From: Atopostipes sp963558565
GTDB lineage: Bacteria > Bacillota > Bacilli > Lactobacillales > Carnobacteriaceae_A
Direction of reading: 5' to 3'
Assembly: GCA_963558565.1 (NCBI GenBank)
Contig: CAUWGX010000006.1
Location: forward strand, 1-64,000
Length of the DNA stretch: 64,000 nucleotides
The translations under genes and the position numbers were made by a program. The number at the start of each line of letters is the position of its first letter. The stretch's first letter is position 1. This document shows, in pieces, positions 1 to 8,031 of the stretch. The notes beneath the pieces were generated by a model. That model saw nothing but the letters and a program-made list of their open reading frames with translations, ran no database searches and was not told the DNA's origin.

Positions 1-79
1 CGTCTGGAAAAATAACCATTCCAGCAATCACTAATAAAATACCAATGCCTGTAAAAAATTTCCCATTACTTGTTTTCAC
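1..79 (-). CDS. Partial membrane protein (N-terminus only)
   Basis: The first 26 residues of a protein that runs off the left edge. The start is a GTG (complement of 77-79) with an AGGGG ribosome binding site about nine bases upstream. The visible residues are KTSNGK followed by the hydrophobic run FFTGIGILLVIAGMVIF, so it begins with a membrane segment or signal anchor. The family cannot be recognised from so little. The stretch from 80 to 245 shows no gene. Confidence 0.55.
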   Translation of the reverse strand, partial: MKTSNGKFFTGIGILLVIAGMVIFPD

Positions 80-245
80 TCTTATAACCCCTAAAATACT
101 TTTCTATAAATTTTCTAGTGGATGTAATATATCATAAATAAAGAGACAAAGTTAGAAGTTTTAGCGACTTCCTTCAGTAAGTGTTGTTTTGCTCACTTAA
201 TCCCCTTATAAAAAAATAATTGTTGATCAGAAAGTGGATCCATAT

Positions 246-274
246 TTGACTTTTTCAAAAACACATGATATTAT
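246..274 (+). promoter_or_regulatory. Promoter of tRNA-Ser
   Basis: A near-consensus sigma-A promoter: TTGACT at 246-251, a 17-base spacer and TATTAT at 269-274. Transcription would start near 281, about 14 bases before the mature tRNA. Confidence 0.8.
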
Positions 275-294
275 ATGAAAGTTGCAGTGACTTT

Positions 295-383
295 GGAGAA
301 TTGTCCGAGTGGCTGAAGGAGCACGATTGGAAATCGTGTAAACGGTCAAAGCCGTTTCGAGGGTTCAAATCCCTCATTCTCCG
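295..383 (+). tRNA. tRNA-Ser (anticodon GGA)
   Basis: An 89-base class II tRNA. The acceptor arms GGAGAAT (295-301) and ATTCTCC (376-382) pair perfectly and the discriminator is G383. The anticodon stem CACGA/TCGTG (322-326/334-338) encloses loop TTGGAAA with anticodon GGA at 329-331, which reads UCC and UCU. A long variable arm and the T-loop GGTTCAAAT confirm the serine class. CCA is not encoded. It has its own promoter and terminator. Confidence 0.96.
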
Positions 384-404
384 TTAAAATAATAAATTAT
401 TTAT

Positions 405-443
405 CTCCATAACGTTCCCAACCCTTCGTTATGGAGTTTTTTT
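405..443 (+). terminator. Terminator of tRNA-Ser
   Basis: Arms CTCCATAACG (405-414) and CGTTATGGAG (427-436) followed by seven T. It also lies just beyond the stop of the minus-strand gene at 454 and may serve both directions. Confidence 0.85.
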
Positions 444-453
444 ATTCTTTATT

Positions 454-1371
454 CTATTGATCTGCCAAAGAAACGAAGAAAGTTAAATGATTGTGTAAAA
501 CATCTAATTCAATAGGAAATGTAGGTCCTTTTTCACCGTCTATTGCTAAGTTCAGCGCTTTAGAGGAATGAATCGACGCTTTTTTAAAAGAAGTGGTGTA
601 AGATAGTTCGTCATCATCGGTTTTATTCTCATATTTATTGGGGAAAATATGATGGGCTAGAGATGCGGCTTCACTGAGAAGGTTGGATGTTTTTAAAGCA
701 TATAATTGTAACTGCCCATCATCTACATCTCCTTCTTCAAAAAAAGTTGGAATACCAAATACACTATTTGTTAAGCCGATGACAATTAAAGTAATTTCTT
801 CTAATTTGATATCTTCCGTCTCCGTTTGAATATGAAGATCAAATTCTTCCTCTTCATTGATTGAAGTGATGCCTTCTAAAACATAGCCCAAGGATCCAAA
901 AATTTCTTTTAACTCATCATCGGTTTGCCAAGCAATTTCTGGTAAAGAACCAGCAGATAATGTACTAATAAAATAACCATCATTTATTTTTCCGACATCT
1001 GTCTGCCTTTCTACCATCTCATCCTTTTCAATTTTAGCTAATAAATCATCCATATCTAATTCTGCTTGCAAAGCGCGCGCAAAATTGTTGGTCGTTCCGA
1101 GAGGAAGCAAGAGGATATATGGACGGTATGGTAAGTCAGATACCTGAGTGACAAATTCTGAAACCGTTCCATCTCCGCCTAATAAAGCAACTGTATCCAC
1201 ACCATCTTCTAGGGCATCATACGTAAGCTTTTGAAAATTATCTTCTCCTTCTGTTTCGTATAATGTGGTTTCTATATCCTTTTGTTTGAATATATCCCCT
1301 AATTTTTTACTGATTTCCATTGCTTCTTTTTCACCAGAAGACGGATTTGCGATAATTAATACTTTTTTCAT
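454..1371 (-). CDS. Diacylglycerol kinase family lipid kinase (YegS/DgkB-like)
   Basis: A DAGK_cat family ATP-dependent lipid kinase of 305 residues. Visible motifs are NPSSG near residue 10, the nucleotide-binding GGDGT near residue 65 and PLGTTNNFARAL near residue 92, all typical of the YegS/BmrU/DgkB group. Known substrates of the family are diacylglycerol and related lipids; this member's substrate is not shown by sequence. I start at the ATG at 1371 because it has AGAGG just upstream; the ATG eight codons earlier would overlap the end of perR. It lies 13 bases downstream of perR on the same strand and is probably co-transcribed with it. Confidence 0.85.
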   Translation of the reverse strand: MKKVLIIANPSSGEKEAMEISKKLGDIFKQKDIETTLYETEGEDNFQKLTYDALEDGVDTVALLGGDGTVSEFVTQVSDLPYRPYILLLPLGTTNNFARALQAELDMDDLLAKIEKDEMVERQTDVGKINDGYFISTLSAGSLPEIAWQTDDELKEIFGSLGYVLEGITSINEEEEFDLHIQTETEDIKLEEITLIVIGLTNSVFGIPTFFEEGDVDDGQLQLYALKTSNLLSEAASLAHHIFPNKYENKTDDDELSYTTSFKKASIHSSKALNLAIDGEKGPTFPIELDVLHNHLTFFVSLADQ

Positions 1372-1384
1372 TCCGCTACCTCTT

Positions 1385-1841
1385 TTATGCTCCATCTAAA
1401 TTATTCTTTGCTTGGCATTTTTCTTGACACTCTTCACAAATACCCGTCACTTTAAATTCATGAGCATCCACTTTAAAATTTGTTAACTCTTCAACGTCAT
1501 TTTCTACAGTTTCTAATTTAGGATAATTAAAATCAATCACTTTTCCGCAATATTTACAAATCGCATGATAATGTTGAGTTTCTGTTAAATCAAAACGACT
1601 TGAATCTTCTCCAAAAGATAATTCATTAACAATACCAGCGTCTTTAAAAAAAGTTTAAATTGTTATAGACGGTCGCTACACTCATATTCGGAAAATCATC
1701 TTTTAGATACTCATATACTTCGTTAGCCGTCGGGTGATTACCGTCCGTTGCCAGGTATTCTAAAATGGCATATCTTTGCGAAGTCATTCGAATAGCCTTT
1801 TGCTTTAATTTTTCCACATATTTTTCTACATCTTTTGCCAT
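1385..1841 (-). pseudogene. perR: Peroxide/metal repressor PerR (Fur family), frameshifted
   Basis: The N-terminal winged helix is intact for 65 residues (RMTSQRYAILEYL, SVATVYNNL), then a run of seven A at 1646-1652 (seven T in the gene) throws the frame into a stop. Removing one base restores a 151-residue protein. The restored second half carries FDLTETQHYHAICKYCG, with the Asp and two His that bind the regulatory metal in PerR, and CEECQEKC after a second CxxC, the structural zinc site. These residues mark PerR rather than Fur or Zur. The ribosome binding site AAAGGAGGGTG is strong. Either the strain lacks PerR or the base is a sequencing error in a homopolymer; the good conservation on both sides favours an error or a recent mutation. 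Confidence 0.85.
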
Positions 1842-1867
1842 TTATTCACCCTCCTTTATTGTTCAAT

Positions 1868-3100
1868 TTATTTGAACCGATTCTTTAATCGATCAGTAAA
1901 ATTCTCAAAAGTTCTTTTAATCACCGCAAATTTTGCGAGAGGACCTTCTTTTTGAGTCTCTAATTCTGAAGAACCTTTTTCTAATTCGTTTTTATTTTCT
2001 TTAATATATTTTTTAAATTGTTTCTGCATTAAGTCGACTAATTTGTCTGTAGAAGTTGACTTTCCTCCAAGTTCATTCGTTGCCATTACTTTTAAGACTT
2101 GAATATAACTATCTGCTAGAGCTCTCGTTACAACGGAAGCCGTTGTCCCACTAATGATACCACCTACGACCGAGCCTACGCCAGGAATAAATTTAAAAGC
2201 ATTTGAAACGACAGATCGCCCAATCACTGTTGCTGATCCAGTTCCGCCAACAGCGGCTACAATACTTAAAATGGTTGCCCGATCAATTGGCACACCAAAA
2301 ATGACTGTGATATGAGCAAGCAATGCTACTTGCATCGGAACCAATAGCGAGGCATCTGAAAAAGGAATGGGGATAAAACCTACCCCAAAAGTTGTTAAAA
2401 TATATCTTCTAGCCCAGGTTTTCGCACTATTTACCTTTCTTTCGATGTCTACTTGCTGGGCGTTCGTAAAAGATTTTCGGACACTTTCAGGAATTAAATT
2501 AAACGTTCTTTCAATCAATTCTTTTAGTCCAAAAGCTTCTACCGTGTAATCATCAGATATTACGTAAGGTTGTGCCAGCACACTATGAACAGCGACTACG
2601 GGTAAATTCATTTCCTCAAGAATATGGTGAAATTCCTCCGCTTGTTCACCAATCGATTGCGTAAGGACTAAAACAACCGGAATTTTTTCGGAAATGGCTT
2701 GAATCATTTCGATTTCAGAATCTTCTATTCGGGAAGATGTTGCTTGGATACAATAATAAGCCACATGTACAGCATCCTCTGTCCCTTTATTTTCCTCAAT
2801 AACTGAATAGATCTCATCCTGAACTTGTTTTTGAACTTCCGGGCTTAACTCTAGGCCACGTGTATCATAGAGAGTAATCGGAACATCTGCTCGTGAAATT
2901 TTTTGTAGATGTTTTGTCACAGGCTGTCCCGTCCCAGTATCTGCAATTCTTTCACGGAAGACACTATTAATTAATGTACTCTTTCCTACTCCGCTTTTCC
3001 CAACAATTAAAATATTGACTGGTGCTAGATTTTTTAGCTCTTTTTCAGTCATATCTAGTATTTCTTGGGCTACATCAAAATGTCGATTCATATTTTTCAT
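1868..3100 (-). CDS. Era-like GTPase with C-terminal DUF697 (YcjF-type) domain
   Basis: A 410-residue TrmE/Era-class GTPase. The P-loop GKSGVGKST sits near residue 34, switch II is DTRG near residue 78, and the usual NKxD is replaced by TQSIG near residue 148. The second half (about 230-350) is hydrophobic and glycine-rich, with PIPFSDASLLVPMQ and a GGTGSATVIG run, as in DUF697/YcjF proteins that associate with membranes. Start at 3100 with AAGGAG eight bases upstream. It precedes perR by 26 bases in the same orientation. The cellular role of this family is unknown to me. Confidence 0.8.
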   Translation of the reverse strand: MKNMNRHFDVAQEILDMTEKELKNLAPVNILIVGKSGVGKSTLINSVFRERIADTGTGQPVTKHLQKISRADVPITLYDTRGLELSPEVQKQVQDEIYSVIEENKGTEDAVHVAYYCIQATSSRIEDSEIEMIQAISEKIPVVLVLTQSIGEQAEEFHHILEEMNLPVVAVHSVLAQPYVISDDYTVEAFGLKELIERTFNLIPESVRKSFTNAQQVDIERKVNSAKTWARRYILTTFGVGFIPIPFSDASLLVPMQVALLAHITVIFGVPIDRATILSIVAAVGGTGSATVIGRSVVSNAFKFIPGVGSVVGGIISGTTASVVTRALADSYIQVLKVMATNELGGKSTSTDKLVDLMQKQFKKYIKENKNELEKGSSELETQKEGPLAKFAVIKRTFENFTDRLKNRFK

Positions 3101-3155
3101 GCCTATAACTCCTTACTTTTCATCGTTCAATATGAAGCAGCTCTATTTTTCGATG

Positions 3156-3815
3156 TTAGTCTAAGCGTTCGTAGCTCGTTACATGCCAGCTTCCATCTCC
3201 ATATTGTAGGTATACTTCATAATTTTCTGATTGATCACGGCTAGATACAGTAGCTACTACTCGACCAGGTCCATCATTTCCGACCCAATGCTCAATTAAA
3301 TCATTATCTAAACCTGTCACATCCATGACACGTTCTTTGATTTCAACACGATCGGCTGATCCATTACTATAGTCCGTCGCGTGATCTGTATCAAGCGGAG
3401 CATCTTCTGTTACAGTCGTTGATTCATCTTCTGCAGCGTCTTCTTCGTTATTAGCGTCTTCTTCCGTTTCTTCTTCAGAATTTGTGTCTTCATTATTTTC
3501 ATTTTCCTGATTCTCTTCATTGTCTTGGTTGTCTTGGTTCTCTTGCGAATCTGTCTGCTCATTTTCGGTTGGTGCTTCCGATTCGTTCGTGTTCTCATCT
3601 TCCGCATCTTGAACAAGTGCTGTCTGCTCTTCCTCTTCTCCTAAATCGATATCATCGCCACTTTGACTAAATATGAAAACAATTAAAAGAATTAGAACTA
3701 AGAATAAAGCCCCGATAATCCAATAGTAAACTTTGCTAATTCCGCCACTATTTGATTTAGATGAAATCTGTTCTTCTTGATTTTTACGTTCTCTTCGTGA
3801 TTCGTTTTTACTCAT
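3156..3815 (-). CDS. YrrS-like membrane-anchored protein (DUF1510)
   Basis: A single-pass, probably type II, membrane protein of 219 residues. A short basic cytoplasmic tail (SRRERKNQEE) leads to one membrane segment (about residues 30-50), then about 80 residues of almost pure Glu, Asp, Gln, Asn, and a compact C-terminal domain ending near GDGSWHVTSYERL. This arrangement matches the YrrS/DUF1510 family, which in Bacillus sits beside a penicillin-binding protein gene. The ATG at 3815 is chosen because AGAGGTG lies directly before it; the upstream GTG is part of that ribosome binding site. It lies between the MarR gene and the GTPase on the same strand. Confidence 0.75.
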   Translation of the reverse strand: MSKNESRRERKNQEEQISSKSNSGGISKVYYWIIGALFLVLILLIVFIFSQSGDDIDLGEEEEQTALVQDAEDENTNESEAPTENEQTDSQENQDNQDNEENQENENNEDTNSEEETEEDANNEEDAAEDESTTVTEDAPLDTDHATDYSNGSADRVEIKERVMDVTGLDNDLIEHWVGNDGPGRVVATVSSRDQSENYEVYLQYGDGSWHVTSYERLD

Positions 3816-3847
3816 GATAAACACCTCTTGTATTTTTAATTTATTAT

Positions 3848-4291
3848 TTATTGCTCAGCGGCAAGTGCCGTAGACAAACTATAGTTGGCCCTACCAATTA
3901 ACACTGAAAACATTTGTTTTTCTTCCTCAGACCAACCCCGCAGAGCATCGTCCATATATTCTACAAAATCCGCTTGATATTGTCTATAAATAACCTTAGC
4001 ATCTTCTGTTAATTCGAAAAATGAAAATCGTTTATCTTCGCCCACTTCTCGTTGAACTAACCCATCTTCGACCAAAAGACTGATTTGTCTCGAAATTGTT
4101 GATTTGTCCAATTCGCTAATTTCAGTAATTTGTTTTAGAGTCATTGTTTCATTGCCAATGATTGAGATTAAATTGACTGTCGAAGCATTTAGACTTTTAC
4201 GATTTAAAATATCTTTTTTTATTTTCAAAAACTGATGATTAAACTCCACTAACTTAATAAGCATATCATCAATGTCCACCATCCGGGCCAT
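3848..4291 (-). CDS. MarR family transcriptional regulator
   Basis: A 147-residue winged-helix regulator. The DNA-binding core reads MTLKQITEISELDKSTISRQ followed by the wing VGEDKRFSFFELTE, the classic MarR pattern in which a charged wing follows the recognition helix. Flanking helices would form the dimer. The AGGAGG site seven bases before the ATG at 4291 fixes the start. A palindrome lies immediately upstream, so it probably represses itself and the yrrS-like gene 33 bases downstream. The ligand is not predictable. Confidence 0.85.
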   Translation of the reverse strand: MARMVDIDDMLIKLVEFNHQFLKIKKDILNRKSLNASTVNLISIIGNETMTLKQITEISELDKSTISRQISLLVEDGLVQREVGEDKRFSFFELTEDAKVIYRQYQADFVEYMDDALRGWSEEEKQMFSVLIGRANYSLSTALAAEQ

Positions 4292-4306
4292 TCTCGTTCC
4301 TCCTAA

Positions 4307-4327
4307 TTAGTTTATGTATAAAACTAA
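4307..4327. promoter_or_regulatory. Palindromic operator upstream of the MarR gene
   Basis: A perfect inverted repeat, TTAGTTT (4307-4313) and AAACTAA (4321-4327) with a 7-base centre, sits just upstream of the MarR ribosome binding site. Its size and placement suit a MarR dimer and imply autoregulation. Binding is inferred. Confidence 0.55.
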
Positions 4328-4447
4328 GTATTTGTATAATTCAACAATAGCATATTTCTTTTTTCAAGTAAATTAAAATTCTCATACGTAATTATTTTTA
4401 ATCATTTTGTCACAAACATAAATGCTTAGGTGAATAAAGGATATGAG

Positions 4448-4476
4448 CTGATTCTGAGTCTTATAAATGTTATAAT
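4448..4476 (+). promoter_or_regulatory. Probable rqcH promoter
   Basis: A perfect -10 box TATAAT at 4471-4476 lies 30 bases before the rqcH start. The -35 region (CTGATT, 17-base spacing) is weak. Ribosome binding site AAGAAGGTG follows at 4492-4500. Confidence 0.5.
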
Positions 4477-4505
4477 AGGAAAGACACTCTTAAGAAGGTG
4501 ATTTT

Positions 4506-6215
4506 ATGTCATATGATGGATTATTTACTCATGCAGTAGTCCATGAATTAAAGGAAAATATATTAGGTGGCCGTGTTACAAAAATTCATCAACCTTTTCC
4601 AAATGAATTAGTGATGCGTATCCGTTCTAATCGAAAAAATTATCAATTATTTCTCTCCGCTCATCCACAATATGCGCGTGTGCAACTAACCAATCTAAAA
4701 TTCGAAAATCCCCAACAACCTCCTCAATATTGTATGGTGTTACGTAAATACATTGAAAACTCAGCCCTTGTGGATATTCAACAGGTTGACAATGACCGGA
4801 TTATTGAATTTACTTTTACAGGTCGAGATGAACTGGGAGACGAACAACATTACCATTTAATCGCAGAAATCATGGGAAGACATAGTAATATCCTGCTCGT
4901 GAATAAAGACGAACAGAAATTATATGAAGCGATTCGTCACGTGCCACCAAGTATGAATAGTTATCGTACGCTTTTACCAGGAGCTGAATACAAACCCGCT
5001 CCTCCCCAAGATAACCTCAATCCCTTTGAATATCAGGGAACTGTAGACATTGAAGGAGAAAACCAAAAAGAACAAATTCGTTCACTTCAAAGTCAATTCC
5101 AAGGATTTGGGCGGGATTCTGCAAAAGAACTACTCTATCAAATCGATAAACATAGCGATGAAAGTCCGACTCAAGTCTTTCAAAACTTTTTAAACGCTTA
5201 TCGTGAAAATCAATTAGAACCAACTCTTACTGAAGATGGTAATCGTCAGTCGTTTACTGCTTTACCCTATCCTTCTATTGAAGGTGAAAAAGAGTCTTTT
5301 GCAAGCTTTACGGCGTTACTCGATGAGTATTTTGAGAACAAAGCTGAAAGAGATCGCGTTCACCAGCAAACGAATGATTTATCGCAAGTGCTTAAAAATG
5401 AGCGCAAGAAAAATGTTAATAAACTTAAAAAGCTTGAACGCGAATATAAAGAAACCAATCGTGCTGAAGATTATCGCATAAAAGGGGAAGTTTTGACGGC
5501 TTTTATGCATACAGTAGAACAAGGCATGGAAGAAATTGAATTGGAAAATTTCTATGACGAATATAAACCTATTCGTATAGAACTAGACCCTCAAAAAACG
5601 CCTGCCGAAAATGCGCAATGGTACTTTAATCGTTATCAAAAAATGAAGAACCGTAAGAAACATTTAGCTAGTCAAATACCTTTAACTAAACAAGAAATTG
5701 ACTATATTGACTCTGTTTTAGCGCAGTTAGACATTGCTTCAAGCGCTGATATTGAAGAAATTCGTGAGGAATTAAGAAACGAAGGCTACTTGAAGAAACA
5801 GCGCAATAATAAGAAGAAGAAAAAGAAAAAATCTGGTCCAGAGAAGTATCATGCTTCAGATGGAACTCTCATTTATGTGGGCAAAAATAATGCACAAAAT
5901 GATCAATTAACGATGCGTACAGCGAATAAAACAGACTGGTGGCTACACACGAAAGATATTCCAGGTTCACATGTTTTGATCCGAAGTGACGAACCTAGTC
6001 AACAAACCCTGGAAGAAGCAGCGATTCTAGCCGCTTATAATAGTAAATACCGAATGTCTTCCTCGGTCCCAGTGGATTATACACAAATAAAACATGTCCG
6101 AAAACCGAATGGTGCCAAACCAGGTTATGTTATTTATGATAACCAGCAAACACTATTTGTGACGCCCGAAAGAAAAATCGTTCGCCAATTGAAACAAAAC
6201 GAGCCCAATCATTAA
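4506..6215 (+). CDS. rqcH: Ribosome quality control factor RqcH (Rqc2/NFACT, FbpA family)
   Basis: A 569-residue NFACT protein. RqcH binds stalled 50S subunits carrying peptidyl-tRNA and recruits tRNA-Ala to add C-terminal alanine tails that mark the nascent chain for degradation. The N-terminal domain (1-135) ends in EIMGRHSNILLVN, and Asp97-Arg98 match the pair known to be needed for tail synthesis in Bacillus. A coiled coil spans about 275-430, a lysine-rich linker (KKKKKKK near 440) follows, and the C-terminal NFACT-R domain carries VGKNNAQNDQLT and WWLHTKDIPGSHVLI. Older annotation as fibronectin-binding protein reflects a surface activity reported for homologues. Single gene with its own promoter and terminator. 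Confidence 0.93.
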   Translation: MSYDGLFTHAVVHELKENILGGRVTKIHQPFPNELVMRIRSNRKNYQLFLSAHPQYARVQLTNLKFENPQQPPQYCMVLRKYIENSALVDIQQVDNDRIIEFTFTGRDELGDEQHYHLIAEIMGRHSNILLVNKDEQKLYEAIRHVPPSMNSYRTLLPGAEYKPAPPQDNLNPFEYQGTVDIEGENQKEQIRSLQSQFQGFGRDSAKELLYQIDKHSDESPTQVFQNFLNAYRENQLEPTLTEDGNRQSFTALPYPSIEGEKESFASFTALLDEYFENKAERDRVHQQTNDLSQVLKNERKKNVNKLKKLEREYKETNRAEDYRIKGEVLTAFMHTVEQGMEEIELENFYDEYKPIRIELDPQKTPAENAQWYFNRYQKMKNRKKHLASQIPLTKQEIDYIDSVLAQLDIASSADIEEIREELRNEGYLKKQRNNKKKKKKKSGPEKYHASDGTLIYVGKNNAQNDQLTMRTANKTDWWLHTKDIPGSHVLIRSDEPSQQTLEEAAILAAYNSKYRMSSSVPVDYTQIKHVRKPNGAKPGYVIYDNQQTLFVTPERKIVRQLKQNEPNH

Positions 6216-6223
6216 ATCATTTT

Positions 6224-6271
6224 AAAAGGTGTAAGAGACCGACTAAAAACGTCGTGTCCTTACACCTTTTT
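6224..6271 (+). terminator. Terminator of rqcH (AAAAGGTGTAAG family)
   Basis: Outer arms AAAAGGTGTAAG (6224-6235) and CTTACACCTTTT (6259-6270) followed by T. The outer stem recurs at 6979-7022 and 14621-14667. It also stands directly beyond the convergent gene ending at 6277. Confidence 0.85.
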
Positions 6272-6276
6272 AATTA

Positions 6277-6720
6277 TTAAACAAGGAATTCTTGCCATAG
6301 AAATTCTGGCTCAGAACCATAAAATAAATAGATAAAAATATAAAACCCTATAACAAACAGCCCCAACAATAAAAGAGTAATTACAGTAAAGGTCCATACA
6401 ACGGCTAAAAAGTAAGTTAAACCTTTGGCGTCCCATTTATAAGACAGTAGTCTTTTCACCATAAAAGTCCCTACTGAAATAAAAAAAGGGATAAATATAA
6501 GCAAATAAAAAATGATAAAGACCGAAAGAAATTCATCCATCTTAAAATCATTTATAAATATTGAGGATATTGTAAAAATAATCAAGAATAATATATATAT
6601 AAAATTAACCATTCTCATATATTTGGACAACCAATGCTTGCGACCATAAAGTTTGTAAAGAATGAAAATGGTCATAAATGCTTGAATGCCAGCAATGAAT
6701 ATATTTTGTAGAAAAACCAT
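6277..6720 (-). CDS. Hypothetical multi-pass membrane protein
   Basis: A 147-residue protein with about four hydrophobic segments (FIAGIQAFMTIFILY, FIYILFLIIFTISSIF, VFIIFYLLIFIPFFI, FTVITLLLLGLFVIGF). I know no family for it. The ATG at 6720 is preferred over one 14 codons upstream because AGAGGA lies at the right distance. It is convergent with rqcH and stands alone on its strand, with about 320 bases before the next gene. Confidence 0.55.
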   Translation of the reverse strand: MVFLQNIFIAGIQAFMTIFILYKLYGRKHWLSKYMRMVNFIYILFLIIFTISSIFINDFKMDEFLSVFIIFYLLIFIPFFISVGTFMVKRLLSYKWDAKGLTYFLAVVWTFTVITLLLLGLFVIGFYIFIYLFYGSEPEFLWQEFLV

Positions 6721-6978
6721 TTTAAAAGTCCTCTCTATGTTTGTATATATCCTTCGAATCATTCACACTTCTTGTTTTTGCGATTATGGAGAGCGTGATA
6801 CTTACTCGATTTCTTATATTCAGTCTTTCCAAAACCTCAGCATCCTCTACTCTCTATTCTTTTCATTCATCTATTAATTTTGTTCATTAAGTATTTTTAT
6901 ATAATAAGTATATCAAACAATACAAACAAAAACGATAACAAGGACAGAACGAGAGAATTTTGTAAACATGTTCGCGTT

Positions 6979-7022
6979 AAAAAAGATGTAAGAATTCGAT
7001 TTAGAATTCCTACACCTTTTTT
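6979..7022 (-). terminator. Bidirectional terminator after the metal ABC operon
   Basis: AAAAGATGTAAGAATTC pairs with GAATTCCTACACCTTTTTT. In minus-strand sense the stem is followed by a T-run, 18 bases past the stop of the substrate-binding gene. The rest of the 6721-7039 gap shows no convincing gene. Confidence 0.8.
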
Positions 7023-7039
7023 AATCAAGGACTGTTTTT

Positions 7040-8005
7040 TTATTTTGATAATCCATCTGTAATAACGTCTAAATTATATTCTAAATAACTAATATAAGTG
7101 TCGCCTTCTTCTCCTGGTTGACCAATTTCGTCAGATAAAATCGGACGATCATAAATCTCAACATCTGTTTCTGAAGAGACGGTTTCCATTGGACGTGTAT
7201 CCACGTTTGATTCGACAAATAAAACATTTGGTTGTTTTTCGTTAACAAATTCTACAGTGCTTTTTATTTGATCAGGACTGCCCGTTTCATCTGTATCAAT
7301 TGCCCAAATATAGCCTTCTTCTAAACCATATTCATTGGTCATATATTGAAAAGCCTGTTCGCTGGCTACAAATACTCGATCTTCTTCTGGAATAGCTCCG
7401 ATACCTTCTCTATATTCGGTATCAATTTGTTCTAATTGTTCTAAATAATCAGCCGCTGATTGTTCAAAATACTCTGCTTGATCTGGTTTTGCTTCAACGA
7501 GCGTATCACGAATAGTTTCTGCCATCTGTATACCTACTTGTGGCGATATAAATGCATGAGGATTCACTTCTTGTTGCCCTTCTTCATCCGCAATATACAT
7601 TGGCTCTACATCTTTTGTAATTTCATAAACATTTTCCTCTGGTTGATCTACCGAGTTGACTAAGCGAAAGAACCAACCATCTTCCCCACCTTCTAGATTT
7701 AAACCATTATAAAGCAAAATATCTGCATCCGTTGCTGCTTTAATATCTTCGGGTAGCGGTTCATAATCATGAGGATCTGTACCGATAGGCACTAAATTAT
7801 GGACATTGACATATTCGCCTCCAATTTCTTCAACCATATCTGTTAAAATAGAAAAGCTACTAATGACGTTTAATGTTTCAGCCGTTTCTTCTGCGCCATT
7901 TTCGGAAGTTCCTCCATCATCCTCATTTCCACAGGCGACTAATAAGATAGCCATTGCAGCAATAGCGATGGCCTTCAACCATCGTAAATTATTCTTCTTA
8001 CTCAT
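7040..8005 (-). CDS. Metal ABC transporter substrate-binding lipoprotein (manganese/zinc type)
   Basis: A 321-residue cluster A-I binding lipoprotein. The signal peptide ends in the lipobox LLVAC, followed by an acidic Gly/Glu linker. The four metal ligands are visible: His in GTDPHDYEP, His in NPHAFISP, Glu in ASEQAFQYMTNEYGL and Asp in ILSDEIGQPG. Glu in the third position is the PsaA/MntC arrangement, which favours manganese; zinc-specific ZnuA proteins usually have His and a His-rich loop, absent here. Start at the ATG at 8005, nine bases after AAGGAG. Last gene of a three-gene operon with its permease and ATPase. Confidence 0.9.
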   Translation of the reverse strand: MSKKNNLRWLKAIAIAAMAILLVACGNEDDGGTSENGAEETAETLNVISSFSILTDMVEEIGGEYVNVHNLVPIGTDPHDYEPLPEDIKAATDADILLYNGLNLEGGEDGWFFRLVNSVDQPEENVYEITKDVEPMYIADEEGQQEVNPHAFISPQVGIQMAETIRDTLVEAKPDQAEYFEQSAADYLEQLEQIDTEYREGIGAIPEEDRVFVASEQAFQYMTNEYGLEEGYIWAIDTDETGSPDQIKSTVEFVNEKQPNVLFVESNVDTRPMETVSSETDVEIYDRPILSDEIGQPGEEGDTYISYLEYNLDVITDGLSK

Positions 8006-8031
8006 CAACAAAATCTCCTTCTTTCTAATTT

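Noticed and set aside
3410..3616. Basic 68-residue reading frame inside the YrrS-like gene
   Set aside because: It is the shifted reading of the Glu/Asp/Asn-rich low-complexity linker; the Arg/Lys/Met bias is a direct result of the repeats in the real frame.
5810..5840. AAG-rich tract in rqcH as programmed slippage site
   Set aside because: It encodes a lysine linker common in this family and the frame is continuous on both sides.
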